A stretch of DNA of 64,000 bases. Source: Arabidopsis thaliana (Eukaryota > Streptophyta > Magnoliopsida > Brassicales > Brassicaceae). This document shows, piece after piece, positions 21,580-31,548 of the stretch; position 1 is the stretch's first letter, and every line of letters starts with the position of its first letter. The stretch lies in the NCBI RefSeq assembly GCF_000001735.4, contig NC_003074.8:3720101-3784100 (forward strand). The letters are read 5' to 3'. The notes beneath the pieces were generated by a model. That model worked only from the letters and a program-made list of their open reading frames with translations, was not told the origin of the DNA and did not search any database. Both the position numbers and the translations under genes were made by a program.

Positions 21580-21840
21580 GAGACTATTTTTGGTATAAAC
21601 GAGGAGACGATCCTGAATGAACGTCAAGATGAGGTATTGGCTAAAGATCAACGGCTGATATTTGATTGAGTGAGGTGTCATAAGTCAATAACCTACGAAC
21701 AAAGTACATGGCGGCATGACCTCAAAAATCAAAAAAAATATCTCGGGTTCATAATTTCAAATGTTCTTTTAAGGCCCATATCCAATAGACCAATACAACC
21801 AGCAAATTTTGTGAAGTCAACTTTCTTGTTCGAATTCAGC
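21580..21840 (+). repeat. Direct repeat copy 1 (partner at 25304-25590)
   Basis: From actatttttggtataaacg through ggcggcatgacctc and the later aaggcccatatcca block, this stretch matches 25304-25590 with scattered substitutions and small indels. The two copies are about 3.7 kb apart in the same orientation. Copy 2 leads into the SAM-gene pseudogene, so this looks like a duplicated upstream region. Confidence 0.7.
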
Positions 21841-22439
21841 AAAAAAGTTTTCTTTTAATTGTTTTTTGTATTTGCAATTTGTACTTTTGTGTTTATATAT
21901 GGTTGATTTGTTGCAAAATGTAAGACAAGTCACGAATTTAGGATTTAATGAACTTCTGTCAGATTGTATTTATGAAGAAAAGGATTTGTGTAGTTTCATA
22001 TTGAGTGTGTTGATTTGAGTAATTATAATACATTGACTATGGTCATATTTTTAAAAATAATGTAGTACTAGATCATGCCCCGTTTTATATCATGGGTTAA
22101 ATTTTATTTAGTCCAAAATTTGATATATTAATATATTTTATAATAATTTTTTCATATATTTTAGAATTATAGGTATGAGAAATGGAAACGAAAGAAAAAT
22201 TATGAAGTTTAGAGCTCATTGTATCCCTGATTTGTTTCTTTGTGGCAAAAGAGCCGAACGAGTTTTTAGGAGATTGTGGTGAAGGAGAAAAATTGGACGA
22301 GTTTTTTTTTAAAAGTTAATTTACCCATTGGGGAAATTCTTGTTGGTCGACGTGACATCGACAACCGAGAAGAAATATTTTTAGAGAAAGAGCTTTTTCT
22401 AGAATGAGGTTTTGTAGTTTTTCAAATAGCATCAAAAAG

Positions 22440-22725
22440 TATATGTTTTGCACCTCATCAAGAGGTTTTGTAGTTTTTAATTTTTTTTTAACTATATATT
22501 GAATAGTCACATGTGATTAGGAGATTGAAAAAAATACTAATGAACTAAATTATCAATCGGAAAACAAAATAAAATAAAACGGTGTGTCTTTTTCATCAAT
22601 GTGATAATTTCGTAGTTTGGGATAAAAAAAAGTCTACTTTGGTATTAGTTTACTTCTTTTAAAACCGGGGTAGAAGATTGTCGAAAAATCAAGGAAAGAG
22701 TGACAAACTTTAGAAAAGTTTAGAG
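22440..22725 (+). pseudogene. Decayed copy of the TMEM214-like gene 5' region (copy A)
   Basis: Aligns by eye with 31370-31605: ttgaatagtcacatgtgattaggagattg, the Aatttcgtagtttg block and gtcgaaaaatcaagga just inside the coding start are all shared. In this copy the bases corresponding to the start ATG read agattg, so the start codon is lost. Homology ends soon after the first codons. Confidence 0.55.
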
Positions 22726-22786
22726 GGTATTACAGATTCTTATTTTACAAAGAATTTTGATGACTCTAATAAATTATAGAAAGTAA

Positions 22787-23226
22787 AGGGATGTTATTAG
22801 TTTGTAAGTTAAATAGAATTTTAGTGATTCAATCAATTTTTCTGATTAGTTTAAGATTTGTAAAAGTAATCTAAAGTCTTCATAAATATGAAGTTATTGG
22901 ATTCATAATTTTATAAAATCAATAAAAGTTTTGTGTTATTGAATTAAAACAAAAAAAATCTATGATTGTTGATGAATTAAATTATTATATTATTAGTTAT
23001 ATATGTTCTATACTAATCAACAATAAAATTATATTTTAATTTATTAACAATCATAAATTCTTTTGTTTTAAATGAATAACACAAAACTTTAATTGACTTT
23101 ATAAAAGAATAAATTCAATAATTTCAGATTTATGAAAATATTAAATTCTTTCTATAAATCTTAAATCAATAACATCACACTTTCACTAACTTTTTAAAAT
23201 CCTAATTGAATAACAACATATTCGAT
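22787..23226. repeat. Foldback (long inverted repeat) element
   Basis: Two long arms are imperfect reverse complements. The best part is left 22915-22982 (including agttttgtgttattgaa) against right about 23035-23102 (including aataacacaaaacttt). Similarity continues outwards, for example left gggatgttatta near 22789 against the right end near 23220. The spacer is about 50 bases around 22985-23035. This is the shape of a MITE or foldback transposon remnant. I could not define target-site duplications. Confidence 0.55.
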
Positions 23227-23303
23227 GTAATATTTTAATTCATTAAAACTCCATTTAAATACAAACACAAAAACAGAATAAAAAAGATTCACAAACCTAT
23301 TAA

Positions 23304-23500
23304 CACTCACTAATGATCCGATGGAATATGTGGATTACAATAGCTTTGAAACCTCTAAATGTAACTCCGATGTCCACCATGGATGGAAGAAAGTTGAACA
23401 AAAACAGGCGGATCAGTTGGTCGCTGCTTATGTGGAGGATGAATGGAGTGGTGCCGGTGAGGCGAATTCAAAACGCCGAGGTATTTATTCGTTGAAACAT
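23304..23500 (+). pseudogene. Orphan N-terminal exon fragment of a TMEM214-like gene
   Basis: An ATG at 23321 opens a frame reading MEYVDYNSFETSK, then HHGWKKVEQKQADQ, ending at a GT donor after CGCCGAG (about 23479). Plant TMEM214-like (DUF2359) proteins such as AT1G70770 start with a short variable stretch and then a conserved DHGWKKV...RKQKPADQ block, which this resembles with a small deletion. No downstream exons of that gene follow here. The intact gene at 31549 lacks this exon. Confidence 0.5.
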
Positions 23501-24469
23501 TTAATTATATATTTTAATAGAAAAAATTAAACTTTTATGTTTTCTGTAATCTCAGAGAGATTTGTAATAAACGGTTTAGGTAAACGATAGTTAAGATGTT
23601 GTATTTCAAAAAAACGCAAAAGGTATTTATTCGTATTTGTGTAAGTAAAAAATGAGAGTTTGTTTTAACTCTAATAAATGAGAGGTCCATATTTCATTTT
23701 TTTAGTGGAAACAAACAACCTACCATAAGGCAAGTAAAACCTAAGCTTTAGGACAGATATTATATAGCAAAACATAAGGTGATATTTTGAAAATACTAAT
23801 TCTTTAGTGGCGAAACACCATAAGGAACTTTTCAATCGCCCCATGTTCGAATAACCATAGATGATTTTTTGTTGTTTTTCACCATGTTTTATATATTTTT
23901 TTTAAATGTACTTTAGGTTACATTTTTTATAATTGATATAATTTTTTATCTAAAAAATTAAGGTGATTTTTTATAAATTGATATAATTTTTTATCTAAAA
24001 AAATGGTATATTCCAGGCTACATTTTTGATAATTGATATATTTATAAGTTAATTAACTTATTTTTTTAATTGAAAAAAGTTTTCTTATTATGTGACAAAG
24101 ATATGTGGTGTTGTACTTGATAATCTAACCAAAAAGCCTATATGGACTTGTTTAGAGAGAGGTTTTGTAGTTTTTCAAATATCATCAAAATGTATATTGG
24201 TTTTTATAAGAAAGATTTATTTTCTGAGATTTTCACAAAGATTAAGAAAATAAATAAATAAATGATGCACTTTAACTAATTACTTTTGTATTAAATCTTA
24301 GAAAAGTTAGTTTCAAGTTGCTTTCTACTCCAACTATCTTTTTTTAATGTAAAGTTAATAGTATTAATTCATTCACTGATCTTGAAAATAAAAATGCATT
24401 AAATATAGTAAAATCAATCTTATTTTATACAAGAATAAAATCTCAGAAAATTAATCTTTCACCTTATGA

Positions 24470-24725
24470 AGAGGTTTTGTAGTTTAAAAAAAAAGAATAA
24501 CTATAAATTAAAGGGATATTAAATTGCATTAATTCATTAGAGATTGAAAAAAAATACAAAATAAACTAAATTACCAATCGGAAAACAAAACGTGTTTGTA
24601 TATTTTTAATTATGAATGTGGCAATTTCGTAATTTGGTCTCTGTTTTCTTCTATTTAAAGCCGGCGGGAGAATGAATTTCGAAAAATCTCATCGGGGCAA
24701 ATTTTAGAAAAGCTGATGGGAACTG
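24470..24725 (+). pseudogene. Decayed copy of the TMEM214-like gene 5' region (copy B)
   Basis: Matches 31370-31605: gaggttttgtagttt, agattgaaaaaaaatacaaa, ccaatcggaaaacaaaacgtg, ggcaatttcgtaatttg and the first codons (aatgaatttcgaaaaatc, then ttagaaaagct). An ATG remains at the aligned site but the codons diverge and no following exon is present. Confidence 0.55.
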
Positions 24726-24809
24726 TGGATATTTTCAATGGCTACAAGATGTATAAGTGGGGTGAGGCGAGATCTAAACGCGGTGAGGAGATAGCGACGA
24801 TGGATGTTC

Positions 24810-25303
24810 TGTTTTTGGTTTACTTGTTCTAGAGAGAAAGAACAAGAACACATTTACTTTTAAGACTACATTGTTAATATCTTGGATAATCTTACACAAC
24901 ATAAAGACACACATACATATAGTGGTTTTGCTCCACTTGCTACACTACACACACTTAGACTCTAGACCACATCATTGTCCTAAGACTTACATCAGCCACT
25001 CTACTATGTTGGAACTTCCAACTCCTTAATTCACTCTTACACAACATAGAATCTATCTTATGCTAACAACACAACACAATACTTCTACTCATTTGGGCTT
25101 AACAAAACAATTAGCCCAATTACTTATTACAAAACAACAAAGCCCAACTCCTTTATGTTGTTGACTTTGCTTCTGTCGTTGACCTTGTTCACGACTTCTT
25201 CTCCGACATCGTCTTCTTCCTCCGATGCTTCTTCCTCTGTTCTACATCTTCTTCTTCTGATGAAGCTTTTCTTCTTGTATGATTTAATCTAGGATTCTCA
25301 ATT
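24810..25303 (-). mobile_element. Probable solo LTR (Copia-type), minus orientation
   Basis: Read on the minus strand the element would begin TGTTGGAATTGAGAATCC at 25303, a typical LTR-retrotransposon 5' terminus. It runs through an A/C-rich stretch to about 24815, near tttctctctagaacaag. The homology shared by copy 2 (25304 onward) and copy 1 (21580) starts exactly at the inner edge of this terminus, which marks an insertion boundary. No internal retroelement coding region follows. I could not find a clean target-site duplication, and the far end is approximate. Confidence 0.4.
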
Positions 25304-25590
25304 CCAACACTATTTTTGGTATAAACGAGGAGACGATGCTCAATCAACGTTCCAGATGAGTTATTGGCTGATATCAACGGCTGTGATTTTGATTGAGTGA
25401 GGTGTCAAAAGTCAACAACCTAGGAAGAAAAGTACATGGCGGCATGACCTCGATTTTTTAAGAGTTGAGATATTATTTATTGGAGGGAAGTGAATTTCTT
25501 TATTTATTGGGCTCATTTTGTTCAAGGCCCATATCCAGTACAACCAGCAAAATTGGTAAAGTCAGCTAACTTTGTTCGAAACTTAAAAAA
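25304..25590 (+). repeat. Direct repeat copy 2 (partner at 21580-21840)
   Basis: Second copy of the duplicated upstream sequence. It shares aggtgtcaaaagtcaacaacc, tacatggcggcatgacctc and ggcccatatccagtacaacc with copy 1 and leads directly into the SAM-gene pseudogene leader. Confidence 0.7.
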
Positions 25591-25599
25591 ACTTTTTGG

Positions 25600-26647
25600 C
25601 GGCACTGTCGGAGAGAGATCGCAACGAGAGTCATCGTCATTCCCAAAAAGAAACTCAAAGGTAAGAAGAAGACTCGTTCTCGTTGACATTTCCCTTCAAG
25701 CTTTTAGGTGCTCCTGGATCCGAATCGTTCTCTAGTCTCTCAATTTCTCTTTCTGCTAAGAAGAACAGATTTTGTATTTCTAGGGTTTGTTCCTATCTTT
25801 CAAGCTTCGTAATTTATCTTCATCCCTTTCCTGTAATTGAAATTGTGCTATTAATTACTCCGGTGTTTACAAGTTCTAAAATTGATTGTGTCTTTCAAAG
25901 CGTAGTAGTTCTCCAATTCTCTGTGTTTGTTCCTTGTGTACTCTTGTCGCAAATTGTGTACTCTGTTATGAGACAGATTAAAAATGTTTATTTTGGTTTC
26001 CTTAAGCGTAATGTTGTTTTGAAATCTCAGGTTATAATTAGACAGTTGGAACTGAGCAAGGCTGGTCCTTCCAAGTTAGGATTTGATGGAGAAGAAGACG
26101 CTTGGGTCTTTGTTAAAAAGCAGAGACTCTTCATTGTCTCGCCTTCTCTTCCACTTCCTCAACAACAGCATTTCACTTTGGAGAAACCTGCAATATCTCC
26201 TCAATTAGAAGCTGGGTTTAGAGAAAGCATGGAGGTTACGCAAGATAGTACCTTTGTTCACACTGTGGTGCCTTCTCTTCCTCTGCCTGAACATTTCATT
26301 AGGCATAAGCCTGAAACTTCTGAGTCTCAAGCTGAATTAAGAGACGTTCTTGCGGATCCGCACAAAACTACTCATGTTCCCACTATGGTACCTGCTCTTC
26401 CTTAACCTGAATATTTCACTTTGCAGAAGCCTGCGTCTTCTCAGTCACAAGTTGAGTTCAGAGACGTCATGGAGGATACGCATGGAACTACTCCTCTTCA
26501 AACAGAGATGTCTTCTCTTCCATTACCTCAACACTTCGTTCTGCAGAAGCCTGCTGGAACTTCTCAGTCAAAAGCGGATACACGCAAAGCTACTCTTGTT
26601 CACACGGTGATGCCTTCTCTTCCTGTACCTGAACATTACATTCTGCA
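25600..26647 (+). pseudogene. Truncated pseudogene of the SAM-domain repeat gene
   Basis: Near-copy of 35440-36740. The leader exon, the 5' UTR intron (donor at 25661, acceptor before 26031) and the first repeats are all recognisable. Three lesions are visible. The stretch holding the start codon and first codons (ATGGCGAAGCTA in the intact gene) is replaced by aattag. A TAA at 26403-26405 stands where the intact gene reads a Leu codon. Similarity stops at about 26647 inside a repeat, so the C-terminal SAM domain is missing. Residues such as SKLGFDGEEDAWVFVKKQ and ISPQLEAGFRESMEV are nearly unchanged, so decay is recent. It is close to where AT3G11860 is annotated. Confidence 0.75.
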
Positions 26648-26897
26648 ATTTGTTTTTAATAATATAAGTGAAAAGAATATGATATATGAATTCCTTATAT
26701 CTTTTTTGTTTCAAACTTTCAAGTATTATCTGCAATACGATAAAGACTAAAGAGTATAGCTTTAAATTCATAATCTCGATTATATTTATTTTTTCACATA
26801 AACGGTCTTACTTTCAACATAGTGAAAAACAAATCCATAGTATAATATTTCTTGACTCTAATAAGAAAGAAAAACAATGTCCACTTGCACTATACTA

Positions 26898-28993
26898 CTA
26901 GTTGAAGTACTTCTCGAACGCTTCTTCTCCCTTGCAGTGCATAGAGATGAATGCGTAGATTTCCATCATCAAATTCGGGAAACGAGCAGTAAAGAAGATA
27001 TCCAATCCTTCAGGAACCTTTCCCACCATTTCCTGAGACACATCAAAAGTTTTAAGATAACCAGTTTATAATATGGTCATGGGCATCTTTATATAATTTG
27101 TTTTACAAACCTGAAATGGTTAACTATATGTAAATAATTTGTTTATAAAGACAAACCTTAATTTTTGGATCATCAAGTATCTCTCTGTGGTGACTCAGGA
27201 TGTTTCTTATCAATCTTAATAAGTGGCGAAGGCTCCAATACTTGTAACTACGATTATACTGTCTGGATTCTTGGCCTGGTTGGGCTTGTGCTAAATTTTC
27301 TATGTGAGTTATGAAGGTCTTACCTAGCTTACTAGCCCAGTCCTTACTCTCTCCTAAAACTCTTGGAGCTATTGTTTTATTCAGATCGCCCCACATTGTA
27401 ATATCAAGCTCAATTCGATCACTAGCCTCCCGAAGGAAAAAAAGCCTCTTTTCGGAGTCCCAAAACAGAGGATGGAGAAGCACCTGAGTTGCACTAGGAC
27501 TACAAAAGAAAAAAAGCAAGCTCAAATCAGAAAATGTTTTTGTTAAACGAAGTCTAAATTAGTAGGCAAGAGGAGGATGAGGTTACCGTAAATCAGGTTT
27601 GTAGTTAAGCAACTGCTCGATGAGGTTTATGGCTTCAAGGTTCGTTACGAGCGAGAGGTTGGTTTTATTGTTGGTCTTGATGTTAGTATCACGCTCACTA
27701 GGACTTCCAAAAGGATGTGTTCCCATTACGGCGTAATGCAGGAGACAGCCAAAGTTAAACATGTCAGCTGGAAAATCCTCCTTTTTTTTCTTATCTTTGT
27801 TAAGCTGCTCCGGTGCTTGCCATCCTGAACTACCAGAACCTGCAAATTTTACGCATTCATTTAGGCACATGAATTCAGCTTGAATTTTCTTCACCAACCT
27901 AGGCCATTACGTTGTTCTATCAATCCAAATGAGGATCAAACAAACACAACAACACGGAACTTACATGTTGCAAGGTGTTTATATGATGACTTTTTCCCAC
28001 CGAGATGCTTGCTTAAGCTCATATCGGATATCTTGGCAGTCAAAGTCATATCTTTCACTATTATTAGCACATTTTGTGGGTTCAAGTTCCGGTGAATTGT
28101 TTTCAACTTGTGCAAGTGGGCAAGCCCACAAACTACATCCCTGTAAATTAAAAAGTATATCCATACATTAAAGCAAAAACAACATAATTAAATATTATGA
28201 AACATGCATAAATTAAACTCAAAGTCCAAATTAACCTCATTAGTTTTAGCATTGGAGTTAGAGGTAATGGCTTCCCCTTTTCTTTCCAGAATTTGATTCT
28301 TTTCATAACTTTTTCCAAATCATCCACTGGAGCTACCGCTTGAGTATCCCTCTTTGTTCTTCTGACAGATAATTTTATTAGATCATCTAAACTGCATTTC
28401 CAAGGCTCTAGACAAATGTAAGCAAAACTTTGGTCTTGCTCCAAACCATGAAACCTAATTATATTTGAGTGATCGTCACATAAACAGTGATTGTCAATCT
28501 CGTTCTGAATAAAAGCCTCCGTAGTATGGGCTAGATCAAGACATTTCACGGCCACTGAACTTCTTCGTCCATAAACACCCTGAAACACCTCATAGCCATT
28601 TCTTCCATATTTCATTTCATTAGTTGATACTAACAACCTACGATTAACCACTTTCCCAGGGGTTTCGTTCTCGTCGTATTTACGGAGTTCTAGTGATGGT
28701 AACATTACAGGTAACGTCTTGTTTATATTCTGGTCTGAAGGAACTGATAAGACTTTTGACTCTGAATTTGTTTTCTCGTTTTCCTCTCCTAATCCTCCAC
28801 TAGGATCTGACTTCTTCTCTACCTGCTCATTTTTAGTACCATCCTCTCCTGATGCTGAGACACGAGGAGCTGAATTTTTATCTCTCTTCTTCTCATTTAC
28901 AATACCATCCAAACCTTTGTCTTTCGAAAACCTCAGGAAGACACAGACCACAACAACAAGAAGACCCACAAGAGAGATGGCCAATAACCACAT
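26898..28993 (-). CDS. IRE1C: IRE1C: sensor-less IRE1-like kinase/RNase
   Basis: Five exons on the minus strand, 28236-28993, 27965-28140, 27587-27839, 27157-27499 and 26898-27032, give 554 residues. The protein begins with a membrane segment (MWLLAISLVGLLVVVVCVFL) and lacks the lumenal sensor of IRE1a/b. A Ser/Lys-rich linker leads to the kinase domain (about 125-405) with VAVKCLD, IHRNLNPQNVLI and AKISDMS. It is followed by the KEN RNase domain (about 405-540), with YKYWSLRHLLRLIRN, SHHRE and VPEGLDIFFTARFP. I recognise it as the Brassicaceae IRE1c (AT3G11870), linked to the unfolded-protein response. The catalytic loop reads HRN instead of HRD, so phosphotransfer is doubtful, while the RNase Arg, Asn and His are kept. 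Confidence 0.93.
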
Positions 28994-31548
28994 TGATGAA
29001 AAAAAAAGCTTGGTCTCTTGAAGAATACAAAGTTTTTGCTATTTGATTCTCTTGCTCTGTTTGTTCTTGTGTAGTGATTTATGCTGTGACCCCCTCTCTG
29101 TTTTTATAGCCGAGAGATGACTTCTCTGCTCTGCTTTTTCCTTTACGTCAACATCTTCTTCATCCAACCCCACACGCTTAAGAGCTTGATTTATCCATTT
29201 TTGGATAGAGCTTTTGCAGTTTTCTGTCACCATCACATTCGCTCTAGCTTTTTGTTGATTGAGTAAGGAGGAGTCTTGTGTATGTGGAACGATTTAGAAT
29301 TATTTTTACTATACAAAGAATATACAAGAAGTGGTTTCTAGTAGCACACACGTTTAAGAATTCAAATCCAACTAATTTTTTGGTTTTAGCTTGCTTTGGT
29401 TGTCCTTTTCTAGTGCTCATTGAGTAAGGAGGAGTCATGTGTATGTGGGATCAATTTAGAAATACTTTTACTAATCCGAGTTAGAGTGAAATGAAGACAT
29501 TAAACAAAAACACTTGGTAGTCTCTAAAGCTTTTTTGCTGATTGGGTGATGGACGTGTCATGATGTGTATGTGCAACGATTTAGAATTTTCTTTTGCTAA
29601 TCTGAGTAAGAGTGAAATCAAGACGTTTAAGTAAAACACTTGGGAGTCTCTAAAGCTTTTTTGCTGATGGACGTGTATGTGCAACGATTTAGAATTTTCT
29701 TTTGTTAATCTGAGTAAGAGTGAAATCAAAACGTTTAAGTAAAACACTTGGGAGTCTCTAAAGCTTTTTTGCTGATGGAAGTGTATATGCAACGATTTAG
29801 AATTTTCTTTTGCTAATCTGACAGAGTGAAACGAAGACGTTCATGAAAACACCAGGAGATAATGAGGTGGCAGATAGGGCCATTTTTGTTGGTTGTGTAA
29901 AATTATTTATACTAGTGTCAAAATGGGTTTCTTTTAATACTCTAATTTGCTAATTGTTAATACTTATTAGGAGATTGATAAATATTTTTTAATTTAGAAG
30001 TTACATATCTTTACTAATTGATATTTTTGATAATTGATATATTTTATACTAGTTTTATAAAATGATATATTCCGGACTACATATTTCTGATAATTGATAT
30101 TTTTTAAAGTTAATTATTATTTTTATTCAAAAAAGTTTCTAATTATGTGACAAAAATATGTGGTGTTGTACTGAATACTCTCTAATTAAAAGCTAGCCTA
30201 TATGGTATTGTTATAAGTTGTGTGTACACATAAATAAATATAATATATATAGTAACTTTTTAATCTATCTATATCTTGTAATTCCCTTTATTTTCTCGCC
30301 GTCTCCATTCAATTTTATTCCTTTCATCTTTTTAATTTTATTTTATTAACTATGCATTTGAATTTTGTTTTTCAATTTTTTGTAGTACTCTTCTCTGTTT
30401 TAGATTTCAGTATTTTTTTTTTATGCTAAGATATATTTTCTGCTCTTCTGAGATTTGATAATCTATCATTTTAATTATTTACAGTTTGATGACATATCTT
30501 AACATAAAATATGTTATTTTTTGTGAGATATCTTGAGATATGTTATTGGACCTCGTAACTTTGTCAAATGTTTTGGCTTTTTGCTATGAAATGGAAATTA
30601 AAAGTAAAAAATGTCACCAACTGTTTTAACCGCTAATATTAATAAAATGATAAAATTTTGGCAATGTCCTATTAAATTTTTTATCTAACAAATAATAATA
30701 CATAAATTTAATAAAATTGAATAACTTAAGAAATTAAAATAATCATTGAGATACAAAATTGAAACACTAGATTTAAATTCTAAATTCTTTCAAATTCAAA
30801 ACCAAGCCTTCTTCTTTTTAGCATCCTATTAATATAACATGGAAAAAGCTGAACTGAACATAATATGCTAATATAGAACAGTAAAGTCTGTTATTCTATT
30901 TTGTATTAATACTGTACTGGTTTCTGTAAAAGTATATATCAACCTTGAGAAAGAGTAGAGCTTAACGAAAATAAGTAAAAATAAAGCCTGGTGAAAAAGA
31001 AAAGAAAAGAAAGAAGTAAAAATAAAGCCCATGAGGTTAATGACGGGAAACGACGTAGAAAGTGGAGGTCAGGCAATAAAAGCATTTCCATCGTGATCAG
31101 ATGAGAGGAAAAGTATGAGAGAAATAGAAACGGCACACTACAAAAATAAGTACTTCAAATCTCTATATACAAAACTCCTTTGACATATGTTTTTTAATGA
31201 CTGGTTCATCATTTTTCATTGATTTAAAATTTTAAATAAATTATATTAAAATATTATACTTAAAAGACTCAATGAGTTTCTCATTGATAAAGATGCTTTA
31301 AGGGGTGTTTTTTAAAAATGTAAATCTTTATTAATTAAAGAAACATACAAAGTAAACCATCATTAATGAGTTTTGTAGTTTTTCAAAAAATTATACTATA
31401 TTGAATAGTTACATGTGATTAGGAGATTGAAAAAAATACAAATGAACTAAATCACCTATTGGAAAAACAAAACGTGTTTTTTTTTTAATCACTGTGGCAA
31501 TTTCGTAGTTTGATAAAGAAAGGTCTTCTTTAAAAGCAGGGCGAGAGA
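28994..31548. other. Intergenic: IRE1C upstream region with tandem repeats
   Basis: Holds the IRE1C promoter and a 65-codon minus-strand frame at 29039-29236. It also holds a degenerate tandem array (29255-29850), a stretch near 30010-30215 matching 23930-24150, and the promoter of the TMEM214-like gene from about 31370. No intact gene otherwise. Confidence 0.5.
29255..29850. repeat. Degenerate tandem repeat, unit about 108 bases
   Basis: Units begin near tctctaaagcttttttgctg at 29521, 29647 and 29755, giving spacings of 126 and 108 bases. Each contains a gcaacgatttagaattttctttt block and an agtgaaatcaagacgttt-like block. More diverged units precede them (29255-29320 and about 29415-29520, with gagtaaggaggagtc). 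The array lies 260-860 bases upstream of the IRE1C start codon. Confidence 0.75.

Larger units (their letters stand above)
21361..25600. other. Gene-poor AT-rich segment with decayed duplications
   Basis: No intact gene. It contains copies of sequences found near 30-37 kb. The 5' region of the TMEM214-like gene occurs in two decayed copies (about 22440-22720 and 24470-24725). An N-terminal exon fragment of such a gene lies near 23304-23500. A stretch (about 23535-23680) matches the upstream region of the SAM-domain gene near 35200-35340. The repeat pair 21580/25304, a foldback and an LTR-like insertion are listed separately. Confidence 0.6.

Noticed and set aside
29481-29792. Minus-strand frame through the tandem repeat, considered as a gene
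   Set aside because: It stays open only because the repeat unit is a multiple of three; no promoter, intron or family evidence.
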